From: Saprospiraceae bacterium
Lineage (GTDB): Bacteria > Bacteroidota > Bacteroidia > Chitinophagales > Saprospiraceae
Length of the DNA stretch: 40,683 nt
Direction: 5' to 3'
NCBI GenBank assembly: GCA_030645295.1
Contig: JAUSMG010000398.1
Coordinates: 1-40,683, forward strand
The notes under the pieces were generated by a model, which saw only the letters and a program-made list of their open reading frames with translations, had not been told where the DNA came from and did not search any database. This document shows, one piece after another, positions 27,360 through 35,570 of the stretch. The translations under genes and the position numbers were made by a program. Positions within the stretch are counted from its first letter, which is position 1. Each line of letters begins with the position of its first letter.

Positions 27360-28478
27360 ATGAGCAACCGCGACAACCTCCTCGGTGTTTTGGGGACGAT
27401 TTACCGATGGAGAAAAGCCCTCCGAAATGCCTGCCTCATCGCGCTGGTCGGAAGCATTGGCATCGCGCTGTGGATGGATACCTATTACAAGGCGAACACC
27501 ATCTTCTATCCCAGCAATCAGGACCTTTCAAAACCTGAGCTGATCTTTGGCGCAATGAGCAAGGTGACCGAGTATTTTGGCACGGATAAAGATGTGGACC
27601 GACTTTTGGAAATCGCCTCCAGCAATGAGTTGGTGGACTACATGATCGGGCGTTTTGGGCTTTTCAACCATTACGATATTGACTCCTCGAGCCATGAAGG
27701 GCGGTATTGGGCCCGCTTGAAGTTCCGCAACCTTTATGTGGTGCAGAAAAACCGCAATGATGCCATTGAATTGACCATTGAGGATACCGACCCTCAAATG
27801 GCTTCTGACATGGCAAATGCCGCCCGCGAAAAAATTGATGAAATAGCGCAGCGTCTTACCAAAAACAACCAGGCGCAGATCCTCGCTTCGTATGATTCTA
27901 ATATCAAGCGTAAAACGACCGAACTGATGCGGCTCGGCGACAGTGTGCGCGATGTGCAATTGCAGTACAATATCTACAGTGGCGGCGAACAAGGCGAACA
28001 ACTTTCCGAACAACTCACCCGGGCGGAAAATGACATTGCCCGTAACCGCGCTCGCCTGGAGGTATTGGATGGGAACCCGCTCATCCCACTGGACACCATT
28101 GAATACATTAAAGCGAACCTTCGGGGCGCTACCCGCCAACGCGAAATGTTGCTTTCACATAGTTCTAAAAACGGCCCTTTAAGCATCCGGGATTACAATG
28201 AAGGGATCGGGAAAGTCTCCATCGCCAACGACTTGCACAACCAGGCCCGCAAACAACTCAGTTTCGACTTAGAACGCTACAACCATATCCTGGCCGCCTA
28301 CAACACCAATATCCCTTCGATCCAGATCGTCGAAATGGCCGAACCACCTTTGATGAAGAACCGCCCGCGCCGCAGCATCATCGTGGTTGGCGCTGTGATG
28401 GCAGCCTTCCTATTTACACTTTTTGCGGCTTTTTTGGCGGATGCTTATCGGGATGTGAATTGGAAGGAGTTGCAATAG
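27360..28478 (+). CDS. Wzz/chain-length-determinant-type polysaccharide co-polymerase
   Basis: 372 residues. One membrane helix at ~24-42 (ACLIALVGSIGIALWM) and a second at ~339-360 (SIIVVGAVMAAFLFTLFAAF) flank a large periplasmic part. The proline-rich approach to the second helix, MAEPPLMKNRPRRS, is typical of Wzz proteins. The middle (~160-300) is rich in charged heptad-like helices (KRKTTELMRLGDSVRDVQLQ; QLTRAENDIARNRARLEVL), as expected for the coiled-coil body that sets O-antigen or exopolysaccharide chain length. No C-terminal tyrosine kinase is fused. The O-antigen ligase/polymerase gene follows after 157 bp that contain a strong hairpin. Inner membrane; the exact polymer is unknown. 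Confidence 0.88.
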   Translation: MSNRDNLLGVLGTIYRWRKALRNACLIALVGSIGIALWMDTYYKANTIFYPSNQDLSKPELIFGAMSKVTEYFGTDKDVDRLLEIASSNELVDYMIGRFGLFNHYDIDSSSHEGRYWARLKFRNLYVVQKNRNDAIELTIEDTDPQMASDMANAAREKIDEIAQRLTKNNQAQILASYDSNIKRKTTELMRLGDSVRDVQLQYNIYSGGEQGEQLSEQLTRAENDIARNRARLEVLDGNPLIPLDTIEYIKANLRGATRQREMLLSHSSKNGPLSIRDYNEGIGKVSIANDLHNQARKQLSFDLERYNHILAAYNTNIPSIQIVEMAEPPLMKNRPRRSIIVVGAVMAAFLFTLFAAFLADAYRDVNWKELQ

Positions 28479-28498
28479 TTTACGGGGGCGCAACAGAG

Positions 28499-28585
28499 TT
28501 TCACGCAACGGCGCAACGGCGCAACGCTGTTTCAAAAAACGATAATCTTTCAAAAAACGTTGCGCCGTTGCGCCGTTGCGTGAAA
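28499..28585. repeat. Long perfect inverted repeat between the Wzz-like and O-antigen genes
   Basis: A 28-bp arm at 28499-28526 is perfectly complementary to 28558-28585. Each arm is itself built of GCAACGGC-type tandem units. The 31-base loop carries the direct pair TTTCAAAAAACG and TTTCAAAAAACG-like. A further TTGCGTGAAAACCCC copy follows at ~28592. The very stable stem could attenuate or terminate transcription before the downstream gene. It could also be a dispersed repeat. Confidence 0.8.
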
Positions 28586-28635
28586 ACCCCGTTGCGTGAA
28601 AACCCCTCATTTTATCCTTCGCACAATTTTCAATC

Positions 28636-30081
28636 TTGAAGCTTTCTACACTCACAGGAATTCCAAAAGGCCACCCACAGGGGCGGTTGGTGGCAGCATT
28701 TATGGCCTTTAGCCTACTTGCCATTTTTGCGGGATTATGGTTGGAAATGACCTGGTTGACCCTGCTACCGGTGGGACTAGCAGTGATATGGCTTGCTTTG
28801 GTGGATGTTCGGAAGGTTTTTTTCCTGATGGTGGGTTGCATTCCGCTCTCTACGGAGTTGTCGTTGCCGGGCGGTTTGGCCACTGATCTGCCTTCAGAAC
28901 CTTTGATGTGGTTGCTCACCCTGGCGGGCGTGGCCTGGTTTTCACGAAACTGGCGGCAAGTGGATGTGCGCTTTTTCCGTCACCCCATTACGCTGGCGCT
29001 TTTTGCCCATTTGTTTTGGCTCATGGTTTGTGTGGCTACTTCTCAAAATTTTCTCATTTCCTTCAAATCCCTGCTCGCCAAAGGCTGGTATGTCGTGGTC
29101 CTGTACTTTTGGGCAGCGCGTTTTCTGAATACAGAACGCGATTTCAAAGCCCTGATGTGGTGGTTTTTTGTGCCCTTGTTTTTTGCTACCCTCACGGTGA
29201 TTTGGCGGCATGCAGGCTATAATTTTTCATTCGAGAGCATCAACGGTTGCTTGGAACCGTTCTTCCGCAACCATGTGATGTACGCCTGTTTACTGGCAAT
29301 TTTTCTGCCATTTGCCTGGTATGGAACCTACTGGTACCAGCGTTTTTCAGGAGCATGGTGGCTTTTGATACTGGGTGTGCTGGTGTTTTTAATCGGTATC
29401 TATTTTGCCTACACCAGAGCGGCCTATGGCGCACTCGTACTGGCGGTTGGCGTATATTGGGTGGTCCGCTGGCGGTTGATGAAAGCCGCTTTGGTTGCCG
29501 CTGCTTTGGGTCTTGCTTTGTTCTTCACTTTTCTTGGCACCCGCGACAACTGGCTTTTGTTTGCCCCCGAATACGAAAAAACCATTTCGCATCAACGTTT
29601 TGACCGGCTGCTGGAAGCCACTACCAAGCTGGAAGACATCTCCACGATGGAGCGCGTGTATCGTTGGGTGGCTGCGACGTACATGATCAAAGAACGCCCA
29701 CTACTCGGTTTTGGCCCTGCTACTTTTTACACCCACTACAAAAACTATACGGTTACCAGTTTTCGCACCTACGTTTCCGACAATCCGGAGCGTTCCAGTA
29801 CCCACAATTATTTCCTGATGGTGGCGGTGGAACAAGGTTTACCCGGACTGCTTTTTTTCCTGCTGTTTTGTGTGGTCGTGATGTTGAAAGGCGAATCAGC
29901 TTACCACCTCACCCGGGACCGCAGTACGCGCGTCGCCCTCTTGTCTGCCTTGCTTTGTTTTGTGCTCATCAACATCCTGATGCTGATGAATGATTTTATT
30001 GAGACCGATAAAATTGGTTCCTTGTTTTTCATTTCGGTGGCTATATTGGTGAATATTGATTTGAAGAATAGGGAGGGGTAA
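28636..30081 (+). CDS. O-antigen ligase/polymerase family membrane protein (WaaL/Wzy-like)
   Basis: 481 residues from a TTG start (KLSTLTGIPKGH); the first in-frame ATG would cut into helix 1, so TTG is preferred although unusual. Ten or more hydrophobic helices. The large periplasmic loop (~310-400) contains RVYRWVAATYMIKERPLLGFGPATFY and then SSTHNYFLMVAVEQGLPGLLFFLLF, the Wzy_C-type pattern of G-x-G-x-x-T-F and H-N-x-x-L. Such proteins join or ligate polysaccharide units at the periplasmic face of the inner membrane. Its neighbour is the Wzz-like gene, suggesting the pair sets polymerisation and chain length. Distinguishing ligase from polymerase is not possible from sequence alone. T9SS cargo in this phylum is often fixed to A-LPS, a possible functional link. 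Confidence 0.85.
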   Translation: MKLSTLTGIPKGHPQGRLVAAFMAFSLLAIFAGLWLEMTWLTLLPVGLAVIWLALVDVRKVFFLMVGCIPLSTELSLPGGLATDLPSEPLMWLLTLAGVAWFSRNWRQVDVRFFRHPITLALFAHLFWLMVCVATSQNFLISFKSLLAKGWYVVVLYFWAARFLNTERDFKALMWWFFVPLFFATLTVIWRHAGYNFSFESINGCLEPFFRNHVMYACLLAIFLPFAWYGTYWYQRFSGAWWLLILGVLVFLIGIYFAYTRAAYGALVLAVGVYWVVRWRLMKAALVAAALGLALFFTFLGTRDNWLLFAPEYEKTISHQRFDRLLEATTKLEDISTMERVYRWVAATYMIKERPLLGFGPATFYTHYKNYTVTSFRTYVSDNPERSSTHNYFLMVAVEQGLPGLLFFLLFCVVVMLKGESAYHLTRDRSTRVALLSALLCFVLINILMLMNDFIETDKIGSLFFISVAILVNIDLKNREG

Positions 30082-30088
30082 TTGGGTG

Positions 30089-30120
30089 ATTGGGGTCATT
30101 GGTCATTGGGGTCATTGGTC
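30089..30120. repeat. Tandem 16-bp repeat
   Basis: Two perfect adjacent copies of ATTGGGGTCATTGGTC, with partial units on both sides (ATTGGGTG before, ATTGAAAA after). It starts eight bases after the O-antigen gene stop. No hairpin. Confidence 0.8.
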
Positions 30121-30191
30121 ATTGAAAATCTGGTGTCCTGCCGGATAAAAAATCAAAAAGCAGGAACGCGCTGATATTGACAAAATATCCG

Positions 30192-30199
30192 TATTTTTG
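30192..30199 (+). promoter_or_regulatory. -7 promoter element of the small HNH-partner gene
   Basis: TATTTTTG, exact TAnnTTTG, 19 bases before the ATG at 30219. A TTGA stands 12 bases upstream (30177-30180), closer than the usual -33 spacing. Confidence 0.55.
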
Positions 30200-30218
30200 C
30201 ACATAATAAGCATGTTTT

Positions 30219-30623
30219 ATGTCAGAAGCATCTGCCCAATCTGTATTGTCTGCCCACGGCTTTCCGTCCGGTTTAAGCGATCTCCCTTTGCCAGAGTTAG
30301 AACATCTGGCGCAGGAATTGGACGCAGTTATTGCTCAAAAACGCAAAGCGAATCGGAAGCCCAGCGAAGGGGAGTTGCTTTTGCTGATTAATACGACCGT
30401 TTTGAGTGCTGAGGAGCGGTCGCGCTATTGGGTTTTGGCTGAAAAATTGGAAGCAGACCAGCTTACGGATGAGGAGCATCAAGAGTATATGGAATTGGTA
30501 GACAAGGACGAAAATTTGCGCAACAATCGCTTCAAATTATTGATTGAACTTGCTCAACTGCGCAATATTGCCCTGCCTAAATTGATGGAAAACCTTGGCC
30601 TAGCTCCAGTGTTCAATGGCTAA
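30219..30623 (+). CDS. Small charged helical protein, partner of an HNH nuclease gene
   Basis: 134 residues. Helical, charged and soluble: LPELEHLAQELDAVIAQKRKA at ~27-47, then LLLLINTTVLSAEERSRYWVLAEKL, and the C-terminal LIELAQLRNIALPKLMENLG. I recall similar small proteins coded directly before HNH endonucleases in cyanobacteria and Bacteroidota, where start and stop codons overlap; no function is established that I can name. Here the stop overlaps the start of the broken HNH frame by eight bases, so the two were translationally coupled. A clear promoter box precedes it. It could be a nuclease regulator or accessory; that is inference. Confidence 0.75.
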   Translation: MSEASAQSVLSAHGFPSGLSDLPLPELEHLAQELDAVIAQKRKANRKPSEGELLLLINTTVLSAEERSRYWVLAEKLEADQLTDEEHQEYMELVDKDENLRNNRFKLLIELAQLRNIALPKLMENLGLAPVFNG

Positions 30624-30777
30624 GATACCAACAGCATTGCGGAGTTTGGTAGCAGAGCGAGCAAAAGGGAGATGTGAATATTGCCTTTGCCCAGCGGCGC
30701 TTTCTCCCGATTCCTTCCCGATTGACCACATCATTCCTGTCAGCCTTGATGGGAACCACTACTTCTTTTTAATTTAA
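30616..30777 (+). pseudogene. 5' fragment of an HNH endonuclease gene
   Basis: 53 codons starting with ATG inside the end of the preceding gene. The translation starts AKIPTALRSLVAERAKGRCE and has the first zinc-type pair Cys20-x2-Cys23 (CEYC). The HNH core start DHIIPVSLDG (Asp37, His38) follows. It then runs into NHYFFLI and a TAA. The second half of the domain (the N and final H, and the second Cys pair) is missing, and I see no continuation in any frame of the next 140 bp, so the rest is deleted. A nuclease this short could not be catalytically complete. Confidence 0.75.
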
Positions 30778-30919
30778 CGGCAATACCCATTAAATGTGTC
30801 CCATATTACGCCCATTATTGCCACTTCTGCCCAATTTGTTGCTGCAATTTTAAAACCCAAACCAGACCTTAGCGTTTCATTGCCTCAGTAGCAACAAACC
30901 CAGTTGCCAGTACAACAAT

Positions 30920-33900
30920 ATGAGCCTACCCGACTTTTCCCTCCGCCGCCCCGTATTTGCCACCGTGATGAGCATTCTCATCGTATTCTTTGGTGTGGTG
31001 GGCTATACTTTTTTGGGTGTACGCGAGTACCCTGCCATTGACCCACCGAACATCACGGTGCGCACCAATTATACGGGCGCAAACGCAGAAGTCATTGAAA
31101 GTCAGGTAACTGAACCGCTCGAACGGGCCATCAACGGCATTGCGGGTATTCGCACTATCTCCAGTTCCTCCGCGCTTGGCAACAGTAATATTACGGTCGA
31201 GTTCGACCTTAGTATCGATCTCGAACAGGCCGCCAACGACGTGCGCGACAAAGTAAGCCAGGCCCAACGCAACCTCCCGCAGGACATCGATGCACCACCT
31301 GTGGTGACCAAGGCTGACGCCAGTGGCGACCCCATTCTTTTCGTACCCATTCAGAGCAGCACACGCAGCATCATGGAACTCTCGGACTACGCTGAGAACG
31401 TTATCCGGGAAAAAATCCAGACCATTCCAGGCGTGTCGGCGGTCAATGTTTATGGGTCCAAACTCCCTTCCATGCGGCTTTGGATGGATCCCGCCAAAAT
31501 GACCGCCTTCGGGATCACTGCACAAGATGTACTGTCGGCACTCGACCGCGAAAACGTAGAACTTCCTGGAGGCAAATTGCGTGGCGATGCGACTGAGCTG
31601 ACCGTGAAAACCTTTGGCCGACTGCAAACGGAGGATGAGTTCAATGACATGATCATCCGGCAAGTTGGTAGTAGCACGATTCGTTTCAAAGACATTGGCG
31701 AGGCGGTTTTAGGCCCTGAAAATGAAGAGACTGGAGCGCGGCGCAACCTCGTACAAGGGGTATCACTGGCCGTAATTCCGCAACCCGGAAGCAACTGGGT
31801 GGAAGTTACCGACGAATTTTACCGTCGCTACGAACAGATTCAAAAAGATCTCCCGTCCGACATTGTGATGAGCGTGGGCATTGACAAAAGTCGTTTTGTG
31901 CGCCGAGCCATCAGTGAGGTGACGGAAACGCTTTTTATCGCTATCGGGCTGGTCGTGCTCATCATTTACCTATTCTTCCGGGACTGGATCATTGCACTCC
32001 GACCGCTCATTGACATTCCGGTCTCACTCCTTGGCGCGTTCTTTTTGATGTGGCTTTTTGGCTTCAGTATCAATGTGTTAACACTGCTTGCCATCGTGCT
32101 CGCTACCGGTCTCGTAGTAGATGATGGAATTGTAGTCACGGAAAATATTTTCAAAAAACGAGAGGCAGGCATGGACAAATGGACGGCGGCGCGGGAAGGC
32201 ACGAAGGAGATCTTTTTCGCGGTCATCAGCACCTCCATTACCCTCGCAGTGGTATTTATCCCGGTCATATTCCTACAGGGCTTCACCGGGCGACTGTTTC
32301 GGGAGTTCGGTATTGTAGTGGCTGGCGCCGTGTTGATCTCTGCGTTTGTCTCGCTTACCTTGACCCCTGTGTTGAACGTTAAACTGGGAGGCAACATAAC
32401 GAAACACGGTAAGTTTTACCACGCTACCGAACCCTTTTTTAAGGGCATGGACCGGGTATACGGCAATGCACTGCGCTCCTTTATGGGTTTTAAATGGATA
32501 AGTCTGGTGATACTTGCCGCTTGTTTTGGTTTGATCTGGTATTTTCAGGGAACGATCAAAAGTGAACTCGCACCGCTGGAAGACCGCAGCATTATCCGTA
32601 CCACCGTGACCGCACCAGAAGGCACCGACTACGATAAAATGGAAAGGATCATCTATGATCTTTCAAAAAAGGTAATGGACTCGATCCCTGAACACAAGAT
32701 GGTATTCGGTATTGCCGCTCCGGGCTTTGGTGCGGGAAGTACCAACTCGGGATTCGTCAGTCTACTGCTCACCGACCCTCAGGAGCGGGCGCGCAGCCAA
32801 ATGCAGATTTACAGTCAATTGCTGACCATGACCAAAAAAATGCCAGAGGCACGGATGTTCCCCAGCCAGGAGGAAACCATCACCGTTGGCTTTGGACGTG
32901 GGCTGCCCATTCAGTACGTAATACAGACTTTGGATTTTGAAAAACTGGAAACGGTCGTCCCAAAATTTCTCGAAGAAGCGCGGAAAGATCCTGTTTTTGC
33001 AAATGTGGATGTGAATTTAAAATTCAACAAGCCAGAACTTCAAGTCAACATTGACCGGTTGAAGGCAGCGGAATTGGGTGTGAGTGTGCTTGACGTGAGC
33101 CAAACGTTGCAGCTCGCGCTCTCCGGGCGGCGATTTGGCTACTTTCTCCAAAATGGCCGACAGTACGCGGTGATCGGTCAGGTGGATCGCTCCAACCGCG
33201 ACGAACCGCTCGACCTTGCCGCACTTTATGTCCGAAGCAACCGGGGTGAAATGGTGCAACTCGACAATATCGTGCACTTTGAGGAAACCAGCAATCCGCC
33301 GCAATTATATCATTTCAATCGCTACAAATCAGCTACAATCAGTGCAGCCCCTATCCCCGGGAAAACCCTCGGTGAGGGCCTCGAAGTAATGGAACGCATT
33401 GCTGCCGAAGTACTCGACGATTCTTTTGAGACCGATCTGAGTGGCCCCTCCCGGGATTTTCGCGAGAGCAGCGGCAACACTTCCTATGCGTTCATGCTGG
33501 CACTCATGCTCATTTACCTGATCCTCGCTGCACAGTTTGAGAGTTTCCGCGACCCACTTATCATCATGTTAACCGTGCCGCTTGCCATCGCAGGGGCGTA
33601 CCTGAGTCTCGCCATCACGGGCAATACCTTCAATATTTTTTCCCAAATCGGCATGATCATGCTCATTGGTCTGGTAACGAAAAACGGGATTTTGATTGTC
33701 GAGTTTGCCAACCAAAAACGCGATTCAGGCATGCCCAAAAGAGAGGCTGTGTGGGAGGCAGCCCAGGCCCGACTCCGACCAATCCTGATGACCACACTTG
33801 CCACGGCACTCGGCGCCCTGCCCATCGCCATGTCCTTTGGAGCAGCCAGCACCAGTCGCATCGGCCTTGGGGTGGTAGTGGTAGGCGGTTTGATGTTCTC

Positions 33901-33988
33901 CCTGGTGCTTACACTGTTCGTCATTCCGGCCATGTACTTGTTTTTAAGCGGGAAAAAGCGAAATGCAGCGCCCTGGAGTAAGGAGTAA
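30920..33988 (+). CDS. RND-family efflux pump subunit (AcrB/HAE1-like)
   Basis: 1,022 residues, a normal length. Inner-membrane proton antiporter that moves drugs or lipids towards the outer membrane. Twelve helices: the first at ~10-30 after SLPDFSLRRPVFATVM, a cluster at ~335-490, one at ~535, and a cluster at ~860-1010, with two large periplasmic loops between. Proton-relay acids Asp401-Asp402 are in GLVVDDGIVVTENIF and Lys921 in LVTKNGILIVEFANQ. Family repeats are clear: YPAIDPPNITVRTNYTGAN, ALRPILMTTLATALGALP. Its usual partners, a periplasmic adaptor and an outer-membrane factor, are absent on both sides, so they must be coded elsewhere. The 142 bp upstream have no recognised promoter box. 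Confidence 0.93.
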   Translation: MSLPDFSLRRPVFATVMSILIVFFGVVGYTFLGVREYPAIDPPNITVRTNYTGANAEVIESQVTEPLERAINGIAGIRTISSSSALGNSNITVEFDLSIDLEQAANDVRDKVSQAQRNLPQDIDAPPVVTKADASGDPILFVPIQSSTRSIMELSDYAENVIREKIQTIPGVSAVNVYGSKLPSMRLWMDPAKMTAFGITAQDVLSALDRENVELPGGKLRGDATELTVKTFGRLQTEDEFNDMIIRQVGSSTIRFKDIGEAVLGPENEETGARRNLVQGVSLAVIPQPGSNWVEVTDEFYRRYEQIQKDLPSDIVMSVGIDKSRFVRRAISEVTETLFIAIGLVVLIIYLFFRDWIIALRPLIDIPVSLLGAFFLMWLFGFSINVLTLLAIVLATGLVVDDGIVVTENIFKKREAGMDKWTAAREGTKEIFFAVISTSITLAVVFIPVIFLQGFTGRLFREFGIVVAGAVLISAFVSLTLTPVLNVKLGGNITKHGKFYHATEPFFKGMDRVYGNALRSFMGFKWISLVILAACFGLIWYFQGTIKSELAPLEDRSIIRTTVTAPEGTDYDKMERIIYDLSKKVMDSIPEHKMVFGIAAPGFGAGSTNSGFVSLLLTDPQERARSQMQIYSQLLTMTKKMPEARMFPSQEETITVGFGRGLPIQYVIQTLDFEKLETVVPKFLEEARKDPVFANVDVNLKFNKPELQVNIDRLKAAELGVSVLDVSQTLQLALSGRRFGYFLQNGRQYAVIGQVDRSNRDEPLDLAALYVRSNRGEMVQLDNIVHFEETSNPPQLYHFNRYKSATISAAPIPGKTLGEGLEVMERIAAEVLDDSFETDLSGPSRDFRESSGNTSYAFMLALMLIYLILAAQFESFRDPLIIMLTVPLAIAGAYLSLAITGNTFNIFSQIGMIMLIGLVTKNGILIVEFANQKRDSGMPKREAVWEAAQARLRPILMTTLATALGALPIAMSFGAASTSRIGLGVVVVGGLMFSLVLTLFVIPAMYLFLSGKKRNAAPWSKE

Positions 33989-34000
33989 GGCTTGACCCGA

Positions 34001-34023
34001 TGTGGTCACAAATTGTGACCACA
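34001..34023. promoter_or_regulatory. Perfect 23-bp palindrome upstream of the ORF6N gene (candidate operator)
   Basis: Arms of TGTGGTCACAA and its exact complement flank a central A at 34012. It ends three bases before the ATG at 34027, so a bound protein would cover the ribosome entry region. The core CACAA-A-TTGTG recurs in a second palindrome inside the gene (34239-34265). Autoregulation by the ORF6N protein is my inference. Confidence 0.65.
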
Positions 34024-34026
34024 CCA

Positions 34027-34683
34027 ATGGAAACTCAAATTATCCAATCTAAAATCCACACCCTACATGGTCATCGTGTAATGCTGGACTTCGATCTTGC
34101 TGCTCTTTACGAAGTTGAAGCCCGTGCCCTCAACCAAGCTGTAAAACGCAATCTGAGAAGATTCCCTCAAGACTTCATGTTTCAACTCTCGGCAGAGGAA
34201 TGGGAAATGTTGCGGTTGGAAACAACTCCAACATTAACTACCTCATCACAAATTGTGATGAGGTATCCAAAAGACCGAGGGCTACGTTACAAGCCCTACG
34301 CTTTCACAGAGCAAGGAGTTGCTATGCTTTCTTCAGTTTTGCGCAGTGACAAAGCCATTGACACTAACATTGCCATTATGCGAGCCTTTGTTGAACTACG
34401 CCACTACGCCCTTACATATAGCGAATTGGCGCAAAAAGTGGCCGAATTGGAAGCTAAAACTGGTAAAGACATCGCCGACATCCACGAGGTCCTGCGGTGG
34501 CTTGGCGAAGAAAACCAATCCCGTGCCGCTGAAATCACTGCCCTCGAACCAACTTCCCTCTGGTTGGGAAAATCGCCGCGCTATCGGATTCAAAACGGAG
34601 AACTGAAATCTATAGAAATTGGTAGCAACTTAAGTCACCGGTTCTATACTTTGGCTCAAAGTCCTACCTTCGCGCTATGTTAA
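34027..34683 (+). CDS. ORF6N-domain DNA-binding protein, apparently frameshifted at the C-terminus
   Basis: 218 residues from the ATG before ETQIIQSKIHTLHGH; an in-frame ATG at 34000 overlaps a palindrome and is less likely. The ORF6N domain fills residues ~5-120: GHRVMLDFDLAALYEVEARAL, AVKRNLRRFPQDFMFQLSAEE, YAFTEQGVAMLSSVLRSDKA. A coiled region (ELAQKVAELEAKTGKDI) follows. ORF6N proteins occur in phages and bacterial genomes and are thought to bind DNA. The last ~30 residues (LWLGKSPRYRIQNGELK) do not look like the family. The neighbouring frame instead reads NRRAIGFKTEN and stops at 34606, the expected family ending. One indel near 34560 would explain this, and produces the 7-base overlap with hemC. 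Confidence 0.85.
   Translation: METQIIQSKIHTLHGHRVMLDFDLAALYEVEARALNQAVKRNLRRFPQDFMFQLSAEEWEMLRLETTPTLTTSSQIVMRYPKDRGLRYKPYAFTEQGVAMLSSVLRSDKAIDTNIAIMRAFVELRHYALTYSELAQKVAELEAKTGKDIADIHEVLRWLGEENQSRAAEITALEPTSLWLGKSPRYRIQNGELKSIEIGSNLSHRFYTLAQSPTFALC
34239..34265. repeat. Perfect 27-bp palindrome inside the ORF6N coding sequence
   Basis: Arms of TACCTCATCACAA and its exact complement flank a central A at 34252. It encodes TSSQIVMRY. The inner eleven bases are identical to the core of the upstream palindrome at 34001-34023, and the centres lie 240 bp apart. A 13-bp perfect arm under codon constraint is unlikely by chance. Confidence 0.7.
34647..34654 (+). promoter_or_regulatory. Possible -7 box of hemC
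   Basis: TACTTTGG matches TAnnTTTG at seven of eight positions, 22 bases before the hemC ATG. If the ORF6N gene originally stopped at 34606, this box would lie in a genuine intergenic gap. Confidence 0.35.
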
Positions 34684-35570
34684 AAATAGGCACCCGTGGC
34701 AGCAAACTCGCTCTTTGGCAGGCAGAATTCACCCAAAAGGAACTCAGCCGTATCGGCGTGGAGAGCGTATTGGTCATCATTAAAACGCAGGGCGATCTAG
34801 TGCAGCACCTGGGTTTTGACAAATTAGAAGGCAAAGGTTTTTTTACCAAAGAAATTGAAGACGCACTCCTGCGGGGTGAGGTCGATCTGGCGGTGCACTC
34901 TATGAAAGACTTGCCGACACAGTCACCCGCAGAAGGCGGACTCTGCATTACGGCCGTTTCATACCGGCACAATCCCTCGGATCTGCTCATCATCCGAAAA
35001 GAATCTTATTCGGGAAATGCACTTTTAAAACTGGCGCCCAACGTCACAGTTGGCACCTCGGCAAATCGTCGCAAAGCACAATTACAAGCTTATCGTCCCG
35101 ATGTACAACTTAAAGATATCCGCGGAAACGTACCCACCCGCCTCGAAAAACTCCGCTCCGGAGATTTTGATGCCATTTTTCTCGCCGCTGCCGGCGTGGA
35201 GCGTTTGGGTTTGGATATGTCAGATTTTGAAGTACTGGAATTGCCCGCACGCGAGTTTGTACCCGCTCCCGCACAAGGTGTTCTGGCATGGCAAACGAAT
35301 CGCGATGATACGTCTACCCGACTCATTTTGAAGCAATTACACCACCCGGAAGTTTCTGCCTGTACCAATGTTGAACGCAAGGTACTCCAACTCATGCAAG
35401 GTGGCTGTCAACTACCACTCGGCGCGTTCTGCGAGCGGGATGCTGCCGGGAATTACCACGCCTTTGCCGCCTGCGAGATCGAAGGACAGCTGCGCCGGAC
35501 GCGGCTTTCTTCCAGTACAAGTTTTGGGATGGCGGAAAAACTGGTGCAGCAATTGAGATCAGCGGGTTAG
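34677..35570 (+). CDS. hemC: Hydroxymethylbilane synthase (porphobilinogen deaminase)
   Basis: 297 residues. Joins four porphobilinogen molecules into hydroxymethylbilane in haem synthesis; cytosolic. Seen: start LKIGTRGSKLALWQA, LEGKGFFTKEIEDALL, DLAVHSMKDLPTQ, RRKAQLQAYRPD, IRGNVPTRLEKL, LAAAGVERLG and PAPAQGVLAWQ. The dipyrromethane cofactor attaches to Cys244 in GGCQLPLGAF. Length is slightly short but complete. It overlaps the end of the ORF6N frame by seven bases, and its TAG overlaps the stop codon of the convergent thioredoxin gene by four bases. Other haem genes are not in the window. Confidence 0.96.
   Translation: MLKIGTRGSKLALWQAEFTQKELSRIGVESVLVIIKTQGDLVQHLGFDKLEGKGFFTKEIEDALLRGEVDLAVHSMKDLPTQSPAEGGLCITAVSYRHNPSDLLIIRKESYSGNALLKLAPNVTVGTSANRRKAQLQAYRPDVQLKDIRGNVPTRLEKLRSGDFDAIFLAAAGVERLGLDMSDFEVLELPAREFVPAPAQGVLAWQTNRDDTSTRLILKQLHHPEVSACTNVERKVLQLMQGGCQLPLGAFCERDAAGNYHAFAACEIEGQLRRTRLSSSTSFGMAEKLVQQLRSAG

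Noticed and set aside
34000-34026. ATG at 34000 as start of the ORF6N protein
   Set aside because: The extra nine residues are the translation of the palindrome, and family alignments from memory begin at the METQ-like segment.
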